The notes: generated from the sequence alone by a model not told the origin. A DNA stretch of 64,000 nucleotides from JAKSCF01 sp028279945 (GCA_028279945.1 JANQMT010000092.1:1-64000), one strand, 5' to 3'; numbered from the stretch's first letter, positions 8,395 to 17,794 are shown. Translations and numbers: made by a program.

Positions 8395-9798
8395 TTATGT
8401 TAACATTTTCTGTGCTTCTGATATCTTAGTAACCAACTCGTCATACTCAGGTGCTTTTAGATAGTTTACAATGGCAACAGCATATGCATCCGGTTGTTTT
8501 TCAAGTACTCTCTCAACCAGTGATTGATGTGTCACTATAACTTGGCAATCCCCTGGCAAATCAGTTATAGAAACATGGAAAACTTTTATATGTTCAAGCC
8601 CTGCACCATTGAGTTTTTTCTGTAGAATACTTGATCCCATAGCACTTGAACCTAAACCGGCATCACACGCATAAGCAATACGCGTAACTTTTGAAAAATC
8701 AAAAGTACTATTGGATTCAAATACAGATGATACACGACTTTTCTTACCTTTTAGATTTTCCATTTCTTTTGCAGCTTCTTGCAATTCTTCGCCACTGTTC
8801 TTTTTCATTTTTATAAGTGGTATAGAGACAAAGAAAGAAACAGCCGCTGCTGCTATAACCGAAATTAAAATCTTAATATGATCGCCTTCAGCAGCCATAA
8901 CCATAATCGTTAATATACTTCCCGGAGAAGCTACCCCAACCAAACCGGTATTCAATACTGTCAATAAAAATGATCCTGTCATACCCGCTAAAATTAGCGG
9001 TAAAACTAAGATAGGATTCATTAATATAAATGGAAAGTAGATCTCATGAATGCCGCCAAAGAAATGAATCACACTTGCCCCATAAGCGGAGGCTTTTGAA
9101 TCCCCTTTACCGAAAACCATATATGCCAGTAAAACACCTATACCCGGACCAGGATTTGATTCTAATAAAAATAATACCGATTTTCCTAAAGAGTCCAATT
9201 GTGTTGTTCCAAGCGGTGTTAAGATGCCTTGCCCTATGGCATTGTTTAAAAATAAAATTTTTGCCGGTTCAATAAAAATCGCTGTGAACGGCAGCAGATT
9301 TTTTTGAATCATAAAATCTACTGCACCAGCCATAACACCTGTTAAAGATATAATAATGGGTGCAATATAAAGATTACCTACTATGGCTAAAATTGAGCCA
9401 AGTATACCTGCTGAAAAGTTATTGACAAGCAGTTCAAAACCGGTAGGAATTTTACCTTCAATTTGGCTATCAAATTTCTTTAATAAAAATGCTGCAATGG
9501 GTGCCATAATCATAGCTCCGAGGAACATTGTAATAGGTGCCCCAACAATAACCCCCATGGTGGCAACTACACCAACTACACTTCCTCTATAACCGTAGAC
9601 CATTTTACCGGCGGCTGCTGCGATGAGTATCGGAAGCATGTAATTAAGCATTGGTAAAATAAATGATTTCATTACATCACTACCCATAGCAATACCAACT
9701 GAAGTCAGCAACCCCCAAGCAAGAAACGCACCTAAGTTTGGAATAACCATACCACTCAGCTTACTCCCAAATTGCTGAGCTTTCACTCTTAATGTCAT
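8395..9798 (-). CDS. PTS EIICB component, mannitol family
   Basis: 467 residues. Residues 1-330 form the membrane EIIC domain with about eight helices and the MtlA-type GGIHEIYFPFILMNP motif near residue 250. After a charged linker at 335-365, the EIIB domain begins with IAYACDAGLGSSAMG, whose Cys near residue 377 is the phosphorylation site. EIIA is separate, encoded at 7089. MtlA-family EIICs take up hexitols, but with a Gfo/Idh/MocA dehydrogenase, NanE and ROK kinase rather than mannitol-1-phosphate dehydrogenase in the operon, the substrate is likely not mannitol. Confidence 0.92.
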   Translation of the reverse strand: MTLRVKAQQFGSKLSGMVIPNLGAFLAWGLLTSVGIAMGSDVMKSFILPMLNYMLPILIAAAAGKMVYGYRGSVVGVVATMGVIVGAPITMFLGAMIMAPIAAFLLKKFDSQIEGKIPTGFELLVNNFSAGILGSILAIVGNLYIAPIIISLTGVMAGAVDFMIQKNLLPFTAIFIEPAKILFLNNAIGQGILTPLGTTQLDSLGKSVLFLLESNPGPGIGVLLAYMVFGKGDSKASAYGASVIHFFGGIHEIYFPFILMNPILVLPLILAGMTGSFLLTVLNTGLVGVASPGSILTIMVMAAEGDHIKILISVIAAAAVSFFVSIPLIKMKKNSGEELQEAAKEMENLKGKKSRVSSVFESNSTFDFSKVTRIAYACDAGLGSSAMGSSILQKKLNGAGLEHIKVFHVSITDLPGDCQVIVTHQSLVERVLEKQPDAYAVAIVNYLKAPEYDELVTKISEAQKMLT

Positions 9799-9855
9799 AG
9801 CTTCTCTCCTCCTTTAACTCATTAAATTATAAAATACTTTAACTTCTTAATGCTA

Positions 9856-10857
9856 CTAAAGATTAACTTCCTTGCGCTCTGAAATAGAGCGTTCAATAGC
9901 ATCCACAACTCTTAAAGCGTCATATGCCTGTTTTGGCGTAATGATTGATTTTGTTCCATTCATAACATTATTAATAAATGCCATTAATTCCTCAGCTAAG
10001 TCACCGGATACTTGACCATTGGTTTCATACCAGTGACGTGAATCCGGGTATGATATCCCTTTGTGATTAACAAAACGCACTCCATGATCACAAGAATCAA
10101 CATAGGCAACGCCTTTTGTTCCAACCAGCTCCAACTTATCATCAATGATGGTAGGAGAATTTTCCGGCAGGGTCCAACACGCTTCCATACATGCAATTGC
10201 CCCATTTTCATATGTCACAATAGCATAGATAACATCATTCATATTATTGTCTTTTAAAAGAACACTTCTACTTTTTGCAAAGACTTTAACCGGATCACAT
10301 CCCATGTACCAATTAATGTAATCAATATCATGAATCATGACATGCATACTGAGATCGGAAGAACCGATGTAACGTCTTGGTCCAATAATGGGACTATTTC
10401 TTCTACAATATAAATGAATGATATCTCCCAGCTCTCCTTTATCCAAGGCATCCTTAATCATGCTGAAGCGTGGATCAAACCGCAGAAGAAAACCGACAGT
10501 AAACACTTTGTCATAATCCTTGGTGATTTCATAAAGGATTTTACCATCTTCCAATTCTTTTGCAAGAGGCTTTTCTAAAAGGATGTGTTTGTTATTAGCA
10601 ACAGCGATTTCAACTGCTTCTCTATGTATGTCATCCGGCAAAACGATACTTACCGCATCAATATTTGGGTCAGCTAACATCTCTTTGTAACTTTTATAGG
10701 CGGTACACTGAAATTCTTCAGCCATTTCTTTTCGTCTGTCATCATTAAACTCACAGAAAGCAACTAATTCTACAAGAGGTAACTTTCTGTAAACCTTTGC
10801 ATGAAGAACCCCCATTTGTCCCATTCCTATAACACCGACTTTTATTGGGTCTGCCAC
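9856..10857 (-). CDS. Gfo/Idh/MocA-family NAD(P)-dependent oxidoreductase
   Basis: 333 residues. The Rossmann motif VGVIGMGQMGVLHAKVY is at 7-23, the LLEKPLAKE motif with the catalytic-region Lys is near residue 97, and MHDIDYINWYMGCDP, carrying the conserved His/Asp, is near 172-186. The family oxidises sugars, inositols or sugar phosphates. It starts with GTG, 8 nt after an AAGGAGG. Being just upstream of EIICB, it probably oxidises the imported phospho-polyol or phosphosugar (inference). Confidence 0.9.
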   Translation of the reverse strand: MADPIKVGVIGMGQMGVLHAKVYRKLPLVELVAFCEFNDDRRKEMAEEFQCTAYKSYKEMLADPNIDAVSIVLPDDIHREAVEIAVANNKHILLEKPLAKELEDGKILYEITKDYDKVFTVGFLLRFDPRFSMIKDALDKGELGDIIHLYCRRNSPIIGPRRYIGSSDLSMHVMIHDIDYINWYMGCDPVKVFAKSRSVLLKDNNMNDVIYAIVTYENGAIACMEACWTLPENSPTIIDDKLELVGTKGVAYVDSCDHGVRFVNHKGISYPDSRHWYETNGQVSGDLAEELMAFINNVMNGTKSIITPKQAYDALRVVDAIERSISERKEVNL

Positions 10858-11167
10858 TTCTTTTTCCTCCTTCTTTATATTACTTCACCCGAAATATTCA
10901 TTTAACAAAATTTAATACGCTTGAGTTAAATCAATTACAATGCTTAAACCCGATAAATATCTGCCACCATTAGGGACACTACTAAAGAAAATAATTAACT
11001 CCTTCCATCATTATTTAAAAGTAATCAATGCCAAAACACCGGTTGTTGAATATGTCCAATACTTTTTTTAAAATTCTTTAGCTGTCACCTGAGCAAATAG
11101 AGGATTAACAAGGCATTTGAGTTTTTTTAATACCATGAATAATTCGAGTTTTTTTCATTTATCCGTT
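10858..11167 (-). other. 310-bp intergenic region in the sugar operon
   Basis: Between nanE and the dehydrogenase. Both strands are rich in stop codons. No hairpin of terminator quality and no recognisable gene remnant was seen, only the GGAGG of the dehydrogenase gene near the left end and two similar GAGTTTTTTT tracts at about 11119 and 11148. It could hold an internal promoter, but none is convincing. Confidence 0.5.
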
Positions 11168-11869
11168 CTATTCTTCATTAATGGCTTTAATAAACCTTTC
11201 AGTAATCCATTTTGGTCTTGTTATTGCGCTTCCTACAACAATTGAATGTGCACCAATATCCAGGCAGCGCTTAGCTTTCTGCGGTGTGTTGACATTCCCT
11301 TCCGCAATAACCGGAACATTCAACGCTGCTACAATTTCTTTTAATATAGAAAAATCATTGTCAGCAATATTTAAACCTTTTGTTTGTTCCGTATATCCAA
11401 TTAGTGTCGTTGAAACACAATCAAATCCCAATTTTTCAGCTCGAACTGCTTCCTCAAGGGTTGCAATGTCTGCCATTAGCAAAGTATTGGGAACTCTTTC
11501 TCTCACCTTTTTAATAAATTCTTCAATTGACTCACCTTGAGGTCTTTGAGTATCTGTTGCATCAATGGCTATCATCTCACACCCTGTTACTGCAAGTTCT
11601 TCAATTTCCTTCATCGTAGCAGTAATATACACTGCTGAATCAGGATAATCGCATTTCACTATTCCAATTATAGGTAAATTTGTTTGCTTTTTAATCTCAA
11701 TAATATCAACTCCACCATTAGCTCTAATACCTGATGCACCACCTTCCGATACCGCATAGGCCATTTTACCCATAATATATGGACTGTGTAATGGTTCATC
11801 AGGAAGCGCCTGACAAGATACAACCAATCCATTTTTAATTTTGTCTAACAATATCACCACCCCCTCCAT
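11168..11869 (-). CDS. nanE: N-acetylmannosamine-6-phosphate 2-epimerase
   Basis: A 226-233 residue TIM barrel. NanE landmarks are GLVVSCQALPDEPLHSP near the start, GGASGIRANG, LPIIGIVKCDYPDS, the catalytic-Lys region, FDCVSTTLIGYT near 160, PVIAEGNVNTP and HSIVVGSAITRPKWIT. It converts ManNAc-6-P to GlcNAc-6-P. The listed ATG lies within the purine-rich ribosome site (GGAGGGGG), so real initiation may be at a GTG or TTG a few codons later. It is the first gene of the operon below two RpiR-type operators. No sialic-acid lyase is present here. Confidence 0.93.
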   Translation of the reverse strand: MEGVVILLDKIKNGLVVSCQALPDEPLHSPYIMGKMAYAVSEGGASGIRANGGVDIIEIKKQTNLPIIGIVKCDYPDSAVYITATMKEIEELAVTGCEMIAIDATDTQRPQGESIEEFIKKVRERVPNTLLMADIATLEEAVRAEKLGFDCVSTTLIGYTEQTKGLNIADNDFSILKEIVAALNVPVIAEGNVNTPQKAKRCLDIGAHSIVVGSAITRPKWITERFIKAINEE

Positions 11870-11900
11870 AAGCTAATTTTATGAATAAAAAGTATAATTA

Positions 11901-11944
11901 TGAAACTTGTTTCAATATTTATTTATATTATGAAATTTATTTCA
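11901..11944. promoter_or_regulatory. Two palindromic operators for the RpiR-type regulator
   Basis: TGAAACTTGTTTCA at 11901-11914 and TGAAATTTATTTCA at 11931-11944 are 14-bp palindromes with centres 30 bp apart, in the divergent nanE/rpiR intergenic region. TGAAA-N4-TTTCA is the kind of site recognised by MurR/RpiR-family regulators of amino-sugar genes. Confidence 0.8.
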
Positions 11945-12085
11945 ATAAAATTATATTTTATCCTTACAGCCTTGTCAAGGGTTTTGATAAACATCTATCT
12001 GTCAAAACAAAAACTTAGTTGCTTTTTTTGACACTTCATACTAAGATGTATCTGAGGTATATAACGATAATAAATGGAGGTTATT

Positions 12086-12877
12086 ATGTCACATCTTAAC
12101 TTTAAAAATCGTTTACAGTACTATGGTATGCAACTGTCAAAAAGCGAGCAAAAAATTGCTGATTTTATCATAAAACATCATAAAGAAGTTGTTCTCTATT
12201 CCAGTGACGATTTAGCGCAAAAAAATGGAACATCAAAATCTACCATAAGTAGATTTTGCAAGAAACTTGGCTACCGTAATTACAATGAATTTTTGACACT
12301 CCTTTCCTCTGAAAATGAACCTCAGCCCCTTATAGATGATCCTGTTCAAAAAATTATGCATTATTGCAATCAAGTGTATTTATCATCTTCAGAGCTCATT
12401 GACATAAATGTTTTGAATCAATTCATTCATCAGATTAAAAGTGCTAATCAAATCTTAATTTGCGGCATTGGGAGCTCCGGCCTAACCGCCATTGAATTAA
12501 GTATGCGTTTAGTACACATGGGCCTTGTTGCAAAAGCTATTACGGATAGCCATCATATGAAAGCACAGACTCAAAGATTTTCACCAAAAGATTTATTAAT
12601 TGCCATTTCAACTTCCGGTACAACCCAAGAGGTCATCGAAGCTTGCAATATTGCAAAAGAAATCGGTACACCTATTTGCGCCATTACCAAAACGAATTAT
12701 ACACCTTTAACAAATCTGTCGGAAACGACTATTTTTGTTAGTGACGTAAGTCAAATAAATGATCCACAGTTTATAAATTCACAACTGTCCTTTCTTTATT
12801 TGATTGATATTCTGTCATATATCCTTCTTTTAGATCCAGAATATAGTGATAATTTCAATAAATTTCCCAACAGTTAG
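12086..12877 (+). CDS. MurR/RpiR-family regulator with SIS domain
   Basis: 263 residues from the ATG at 12086; an earlier ATG at 12074 lies within the GGAGG ribosome site. The N-terminal HTH_6 domain covers about residues 1-75, with the recognition helix in NGTSKSTISRFCKKLGY. The SIS sugar-phosphate-binding domain covers about 100-240 (ILICGIGSSGLTAIELSMRL, then LLIAISTSGTTQEVIEA). Divergent from the nanE-PTS operon, it very likely controls it through the two palindromes between them, sensing a phosphosugar made by the pathway. Confidence 0.92.
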   Translation: MSHLNFKNRLQYYGMQLSKSEQKIADFIIKHHKEVVLYSSDDLAQKNGTSKSTISRFCKKLGYRNYNEFLTLLSSENEPQPLIDDPVQKIMHYCNQVYLSSSELIDINVLNQFIHQIKSANQILICGIGSSGLTAIELSMRLVHMGLVAKAITDSHHMKAQTQRFSPKDLLIAISTSGTTQEVIEACNIAKEIGTPICAITKTNYTPLTNLSETTIFVSDVSQINDPQFINSQLSFLYLIDILSYILLLDPEYSDNFNKFPNS

Positions 12878-12939
12878 CATAGCATTATGATCGAATAGCT
12901 TGGAAAAGTGAGACAAATGACTTTTCTTGTTTTCACATA

Positions 12940-12970
12940 AAAATAAGGCCGCAATTTTATACGACCTTAT
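12940..12970 (-). terminator. Bidirectional terminator between the RpiR gene and yjbQ
   Basis: Arms ATAAGGCCG (12943-12951) and CGACCTTAT (12962-12970) with one mismatch. On the minus strand the hairpin is followed by TTTTTATG, suiting the yjbQ-like gene that ends 72 nt away. Confidence 0.6.
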
Positions 12971-13041
12971 GGTTTCTCTTTGTTTAGCATCTGCATATGA
13001 AATATACTAAATCCATCCAAATAATTATTTTTTATAAAATA

Positions 13042-13440
13042 TTATTTTTCTTCTATTATTTTAATATAAACTTTTCGATTTCTTGGACCGTCAAATTCGC
13101 AGAAGTAAACGCCTTGCCATGTCCCTAAAAGCAATCTGCCGTCATGAACAATGATGGTTTTCTCAGCACCCATACAAGAAGATTTTAGATGAGCGTGGGA
13201 ATTGCCTTCAAGATGTCTATAATCTCCATCTTTAGGAAATATCTTTTCCAATCCTGCAATCATATCTCTGCATACATCTGGATCAGCATTTTCATTTATG
13301 GTGATTCCTGCCGTAGTATGAGGGCAAAACACCATAGCGCATCCATTTTTTACACCTGACTGCTTGAGGGCTTTATTGATTAGATAAGTAATATCTATAA
13401 ACTCTTCGGATCGATCACTTTTTATTTGATATTCAAACAA
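13042..13440 (-). CDS. yjbQ: YjbQ/UPF0047 family protein
   Basis: 132 residues, the full length of the family. It has VFCPHTTAGITINENADPD near residues 38-56 and HLEGNSHAHLKSSCMG near 77-92, with the conserved His residues, and ends with LLGTWQGVYFCEFDGPRNRKVYIKII. Some members show weak thiamin-phosphate-synthase activity, but the physiological role is unsettled. No thiamin genes are nearby. Confidence 0.93.
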   Translation of the reverse strand: MFEYQIKSDRSEEFIDITYLINKALKQSGVKNGCAMVFCPHTTAGITINENADPDVCRDMIAGLEKIFPKDGDYRHLEGNSHAHLKSSCMGAEKTIIVHDGRLLLGTWQGVYFCEFDGPRNRKVYIKIIEEK

Positions 13441-13908
13441 ATTGACACCTCACTTTATTATCTTTATTTCTACAACCTTAATCCAAGTTATGATCTATTT
13501 TGATTCAAAATTAATATAATTTAATTGTATATTCGTTAAATTATAGCGTCAAGTTAAAACCTTGAACTGATGACATAAGTCTCCTCCTAAATAAATACTT
13601 TCAGATTTTTATTATAAATCCTTAACAAAAATAGTGTTTTATGATATAGTAGATATAGTAATTTTGAGCTTATTTCTAACAGATGTTCTGCTCTGTTTTT
13701 TTATTGTGTCAATCCATAAATTTTAAGATATTTTTATATCTTTTTTTATTTGTTAAAAACACCCTTAATAATTTCTGTTTCTCAAAGACATCCCTATGGT
13801 TCTGTGCATCTAATAACATCACCATTCATATGATGATAGTAATTAAAGCAAGCCATTTTAAATAACCTATTTCCTATATTATAAATAATGATTCGGAGAA
13901 AAATGTAT
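13441..13908. other. 468-bp AT-rich intergenic region
   Basis: Contains promoter DNA for yjbQ (minus) and the GNAT gene (plus). A strong AGGAGGAG ribosome site on the minus strand precedes an 11-codon reading frame, 13576 to 13541 (MSSVQGFNLTL), upstream of yjbQ. It could be a leader peptide or a remnant. A 60-codon frame at 13683-13865 on the plus strand has no ribosome site and a biased composition and is not taken as a gene. Confidence 0.4.
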
Positions 13909-14475
13909 ATGAAAGAAAATAGGCTTTCCACCAACAGATTATTCCTTTTTCCCATCTCATATCAGCTTGCATGCTCTATGTTGCTTGAAGAAAACAAAGC
14001 ATTAGAAAAGTTGGGATTAAAAACCAATGGTAACTGGCCCCAAGCAAATACTTTGGATATGCTTTGTATTGCAAAAAAAAATCTAAAGAAAAAAATTAAT
14101 GATGGTGCTTTAAAGCTGTGGATGATCGTAAAAAAATCAGATATGTCCATTATTGGAGATATTGGATTCAAAGGTAGAATTTGCGAGAAAGGCAAAGTCG
14201 AGATTGGTTGTGCCCTAATTGAAGAAGAAAGAGGAAAAGGCTATGGCTATGAAACAACAAAAACCTTGTTGGATTGGGTACTGTCAAAAGAAGAAATTAT
14301 TGCTGTAAAGGCAAAATGTTATACCCATAACACCAGTTCTATAAAAGTTTTAAAAAAGTGCGGTATGAGTGAACTTAAAAGAGATACTAAAATAATACAC
14401 TGGTATCTTGAAAAACATCCCCCTCTTTATTTAACAGTCTCAGAACATTTAAAAATGCTTCCTATTCCAAATTAA
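13909..14475 (+). CDS. GNAT-family N-acetyltransferase, RimJ/RimL-like
   Basis: About 188 residues. The acetyl-CoA-binding motif A is EERGKGYGYETTKTLLDWV near residues 105-125, followed by VKAKCYTHNTSSIKVLKKCGM, typical of ribosomal-protein or small-molecule acetyltransferases of the Acetyltransf_3 group. Two earlier in-frame ATGs (13888, 13903) precede or crowd the GGAG ribosome site; the ATG at 13909 is spaced 10 nt from it. The substrate is unknown. It is monocistronic, and its 3' end overlaps a small minus-strand frame. Confidence 0.85.
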   Translation: MKENRLSTNRLFLFPISYQLACSMLLEENKALEKLGLKTNGNWPQANTLDMLCIAKKNLKKKINDGALKLWMIVKKSDMSIIGDIGFKGRICEKGKVEIGCALIEEERGKGYGYETTKTLLDWVLSKEEIIAVKAKCYTHNTSSIKVLKKCGMSELKRDTKIIHWYLEKHPPLYLTVSEHLKMLPIPN

Positions 14476-14648
14476 TTTTTCATCCAATCAATATATTGAA
14501 TTCCATAATAAAAGAGAGTATAATATGTTTTATATTTACTTTTAGTATATGTTTCAATAGGTATCCAATTATTTAAATTATGAGTAAATATAGTAATTTG
14601 AATGTTTCCAAAACCTGAGTTTGATTCATATACTTGTTGTTGTGTCAT
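14472..14648 (-). CDS. Possible 58-residue small protein or gene remnant
   Basis: An open frame starting at ATG 14648 encodes MTQQQVYESNSGFGNIQITI and continues with NWIPIETYTKSKY and GIQYIDWMKN. The mix of Gly, Pro, Trp and aromatic residues is more protein-like than chance AT-rich DNA, but the ribosome site is poor (AGAATGA) and I recognise no family. It overlaps the stop of the GNAT gene by 4 nt. It may be the remnant of a longer gene. Confidence 0.25.
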   Translation of the reverse strand: MTQQQVYESNSGFGNIQITIFTHNLNNWIPIETYTKSKYKTYYTLFYYGIQYIDWMKN

Positions 14649-14839
14649 TTAATCATTCTGAATATTCAATTATTATTTTTTATCTCTAAGTAATATGCTG
14701 TTTATAGCACAATATAATTAAGTTTGGTTAAAAAATATTATGTTAATATGACCACTAATACTTTTTTCCAATAGATTTCATGAGTTGAAATGATAAAAAT
14801 AATTGAAGTAATAGTTCGAAGCGAAAGGAAGTCATAATT

Positions 14840-16045
14840 GTGCATGTTTTATTCACCATTGGTATTATCATTCTTGTTGGTTTGATAATGGGTAAGCTGG
14901 TATCCTTTATTAAACTCCCCCACATAACGGGTTACTTAATCGGCGGCCTGATTATCGGCCCTAGCTTTCTTGGTATAATACCTCACGAAGACATTTTAGA
15001 ACTCAGAATTATAGCCGAGATTGCCCTCGGTTTTATCGCTTACACTATAGGGTGTGAATTTAACTTTAGCAGCCTTAAAGAAACAGGAAAAAGCGTTATT
15101 ATCATAACGATATTCCAAGCCTTAGGTGCAGTTGTTCTTGTAGACCTTGTCATGATTTTTGTCTTTGATTTACCGGTTGGGTTTGCTCTTATACTGGGCG
15201 CTATTGCTACTGCAACAGCACCGGGACCTATTTTGATGATTGTGAAACAATACAAAGCAAAGGGCCCTGTTGTAGATACGTTACTTCCACTTGTCGCATT
15301 AGATGATGCTCTTGGTATCGTTATCTTTGGAATATGTACAGCCATTGCACAAACATTATTTGCAGCCAATGTTCAGCTTTCCATTAGTAACATGATTTTA
15401 TTGCCGGCAAAAGAAATTGGGGCATCCGTTATTATTGGCGTGGCTTTAGGCCTTATTCTAGGTTATGTTATCTCCAAGATTAAAGAAGAAGACCTTATTA
15501 TGCCCATTGTTGTTTCCATCATATTTATTGGCGTTGGATTATCTCATGAATTCCATGCTTCTCCAATACTTTTATGTATGATATTAGGTGGAACGGTATC
15601 CAATATGGTGCCACACGCTAAATATTTAAAAGTACTTTACAGAATAGAAAGCTTTACTCCCCCAATATATATCGCATTTTTCACCACTGCAGGTGTAGAG
15701 CTGGATCTTGAAATGGTTAAAACCGTCGGTTTAATTGGTAGTGGATATATTGTTGTTAGAATGATTGGTAAAATCTTAGGTGCCTATGTGGGTGGTGTTA
15801 TTGCTAAATCTCCCGACACTGTCAAAAAATATCTGGGTCTTACTTTAATTCCTCAAGCCGGGGTAGCCATTGGTTTGGCAATGGTTGCGGAATCCGTATT
15901 AGGAGAACCCTATGGCAGTGAAATACGCACCATCATTTTAGCCGCTACAGTGGTATACGAACTTATTGGTCCTCTTATGGCGAAGATCGCTATATTTAAA
16001 GCAGGCGAAGCTAACAAAGCATTTAATTTTACTGAAAACAAGTAA
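14840..16045 (+). CDS. CPA2-family cation:proton antiporter, membrane domain only
   Basis: 401 residues, almost entirely hydrophobic, with about 12 membrane helices. Opening features are KLVSFIKLPHITGYLIGGLIIGPS and AEIALGFIAYTIGCEF, with ATATAPGPILMIV near 130 and ALDDALGIVIFG near 155, the DD-type ion-binding helix of Na+/H+ antiporters. It lacks the TrkA-N/RCK domain of KefB/KefC. It exchanges Na+ or K+ for H+. It starts at GTG with GGAAG upstream and is monocistronic, ending at a strong terminator. Confidence 0.92.
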   Translation: MHVLFTIGIIILVGLIMGKLVSFIKLPHITGYLIGGLIIGPSFLGIIPHEDILELRIIAEIALGFIAYTIGCEFNFSSLKETGKSVIIITIFQALGAVVLVDLVMIFVFDLPVGFALILGAIATATAPGPILMIVKQYKAKGPVVDTLLPLVALDDALGIVIFGICTAIAQTLFAANVQLSISNMILLPAKEIGASVIIGVALGLILGYVISKIKEEDLIMPIVVSIIFIGVGLSHEFHASPILLCMILGGTVSNMVPHAKYLKVLYRIESFTPPIYIAFFTTAGVELDLEMVKTVGLIGSGYIVVRMIGKILGAYVGGVIAKSPDTVKKYLGLTLIPQAGVAIGLAMVAESVLGEPYGSEIRTIILAATVVYELIGPLMAKIAIFKAGEANKAFNFTENK

Positions 16046-16074
16046 AACTTGTAACCTATTATAATTCCTTTAAT

Positions 16075-16118
16075 GCAGATTAGCGTCCTTTTTACACAAG
16101 GGCGCTAATCTGCATTTT
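16075..16118 (+). terminator. Strong terminator after the antiporter gene
   Basis: Long hairpin with arms GCAGATTAGCGTCC and GGGCGCTAATCTGC (one mismatch), followed by ATTTTTG on the plus strand, 30 nt past the antiporter stop codon. Confidence 0.88.
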
Positions 16119-16230
16119 TGTAGTATCAATTATTTTAAAAATGCCTTTGACAGAGCAGTGTTTAATAGATAAAATGAGGAGGTGTTAAAAAGTTATAGAT
16201 GGCATACAGCCCATAAAAAGGAGACTAAAA

Positions 16231-17787
16231 ATGAGTGTATTAATTGTAGAAAATGTTTCTCATGGTTTTGGTGCTCGTAAAATTCTTGAAGATGCATCTT
16301 TTCGTTTATTGAAGGGTGAGCACGTCGGCCTGATTGGTGCCAACGGAGAAGGAAAATCTACGTTTTTAAATATTATTACAGGTGAACTTACCCCTGATGA
16401 AGGCAAAGTCGAATGGTCCAAAAGAGTGACGGTAGGTTATCTTGATCAACATGCTATTCTGACTAAAGGCAAAACCATCAGAGACGTTTTGCAGGAAGCC
16501 TTCCAAGGTATGTTTGACATGGAAGCAGAAATGCTGTCCCTTTATGAAAAAATGAGTGACGCTACGCCTGAGGAATTGGACACCATGATGCAAGATGTAG
16601 GTGAAATCCAAAACGATCTTGAACACAGCGGCTTTTATACATTGAATGCAAAAATTGAAGAAGTCGCAAATGGATTGGGTTTAAGAGAAGTGGGCTTGGA
16701 CCGTGATGTATCAGATTTAAGCGGAGGACAACGCACAAAGGTATTGCTAACGAAATTACTTTTACAAAACCCAACGATTTTACTTTTAGATGAGCCTACC
16801 AACTATTTAGATGCGGAGCATATTGAATGGCTGAAAAGGTATTTACAAGAATACGAAAATAGTTTTATACTAATATCCCACGATATCCCATTTATCAATG
16901 AAGTGGTCAATGTGATTTATCATGTTGAAAACGGTATATTGACTCGTTATACAGGTAACTATGACCAATTCCAGCAAATGTATGCTGTTAAGAAAGAGCA
17001 AGAATTGAAAGCCTATGAGCGGCAACAGCAAGAAATTGAAAAAATGGAGGATTTCATTGCAAGAAATAAAGCTCGTGTTGCAACAAGGGGTATGGCCAAC
17101 AGCCGTCAGAAACGGCTTGATAAAATTGAGCTTATTGATAAACCCAGAGAAAAACCAAAACCAACCTTTGGGTTCAGTGAAGCAAGAACCCCCAGCCGAT
17201 TTATTGTTGAAGCTAAAAATTTGGTTCTGGGATATGATGAACCTTTGACCAAACCTGTTGACGTCGTTTTAGAAAGAAATCAAAAAATAGCCATTAGAGG
17301 TGTAAATGGCTTAGGAAAAACCACACTATTAAAAACCTTACTGGGTATTATCCCTCCGGTAACAGGAACCGTATCTTTGGGGGATTACCTAGCTCCAGGC
17401 TATTTTGAGCAAGAGTCCGGTCGTCATAATTCCAACACCGCTCTTGAAGAAGTGTGGAAAGAGTATCCTTCTATGGAAAACAGAGAGGTACGCGCAGCTC
17501 TTGCCGGCTGTGGGTTAACCAATGAACATATTACCAGCCAAATGATGGTTCTTAGCGGTGGCGAGAATGCCAAGGTACGCTTATGCAAACTGATGCTAAA
17601 AGATATCAATTGGCTTGTATTGGATGAGCCCACCAATCATCTTGATAAGGAAGCCAAAGATGAGCTGAAAAAAGCACTCATTGAATTCAAAGGGACTATA
17701 CTGTTGGTATCTCATGAGCCTTACTTTTACGAAGATTGGATTACCCATGTATGGAACGTAGAAGATTGGACAACTAAGATTGTGTAA
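16231..17787 (+). CDS. ABC-F family ATPase, YkpA/YbiT-like
   Basis: 518 residues with two ABC ATPase domains and no membrane segment, the ABC-F arrangement of ribosome-associated factors. The first domain has GANGEGKSTFL, LSGGQRTKVLL and ILLLDEPTNYLD; the second has GVNGLGKTTLL, LSGGENAKVRL and LVLDEPTNHLD. A charged linker, about 240-310, is the P-site tRNA-interaction motif region. Such proteins act as translation factors, and some protect ribosomes from antibiotics. AAGGAG precedes the ATG. It converges on the EamA gene with only 7 nt between stop codons and no terminator. Confidence 0.93.
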   Translation: MSVLIVENVSHGFGARKILEDASFRLLKGEHVGLIGANGEGKSTFLNIITGELTPDEGKVEWSKRVTVGYLDQHAILTKGKTIRDVLQEAFQGMFDMEAEMLSLYEKMSDATPEELDTMMQDVGEIQNDLEHSGFYTLNAKIEEVANGLGLREVGLDRDVSDLSGGQRTKVLLTKLLLQNPTILLLDEPTNYLDAEHIEWLKRYLQEYENSFILISHDIPFINEVVNVIYHVENGILTRYTGNYDQFQQMYAVKKEQELKAYERQQQEIEKMEDFIARNKARVATRGMANSRQKRLDKIELIDKPREKPKPTFGFSEARTPSRFIVEAKNLVLGYDEPLTKPVDVVLERNQKIAIRGVNGLGKTTLLKTLLGIIPPVTGTVSLGDYLAPGYFEQESGRHNSNTALEEVWKEYPSMENREVRAALAGCGLTNEHITSQMMVLSGGENAKVRLCKLMLKDINWLVLDEPTNHLDKEAKDELKKALIEFKGTILLVSHEPYFYEDWITHVWNVEDWTTKIV

Positions 17788-17794
17788 CTGTTTT

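Noticed and set aside
10858..11167. Riboswitch or hidden gene in the 310-bp gap of the sugar operon
   Set aside because: No conserved riboswitch core, no long pairing and no open frame of useful length on either strand.
13683..13865. 60-codon Phe/Leu-rich frame
   Set aside because: AT-rich intergenic DNA without ribosome site. Residue composition is what such DNA gives by chance.
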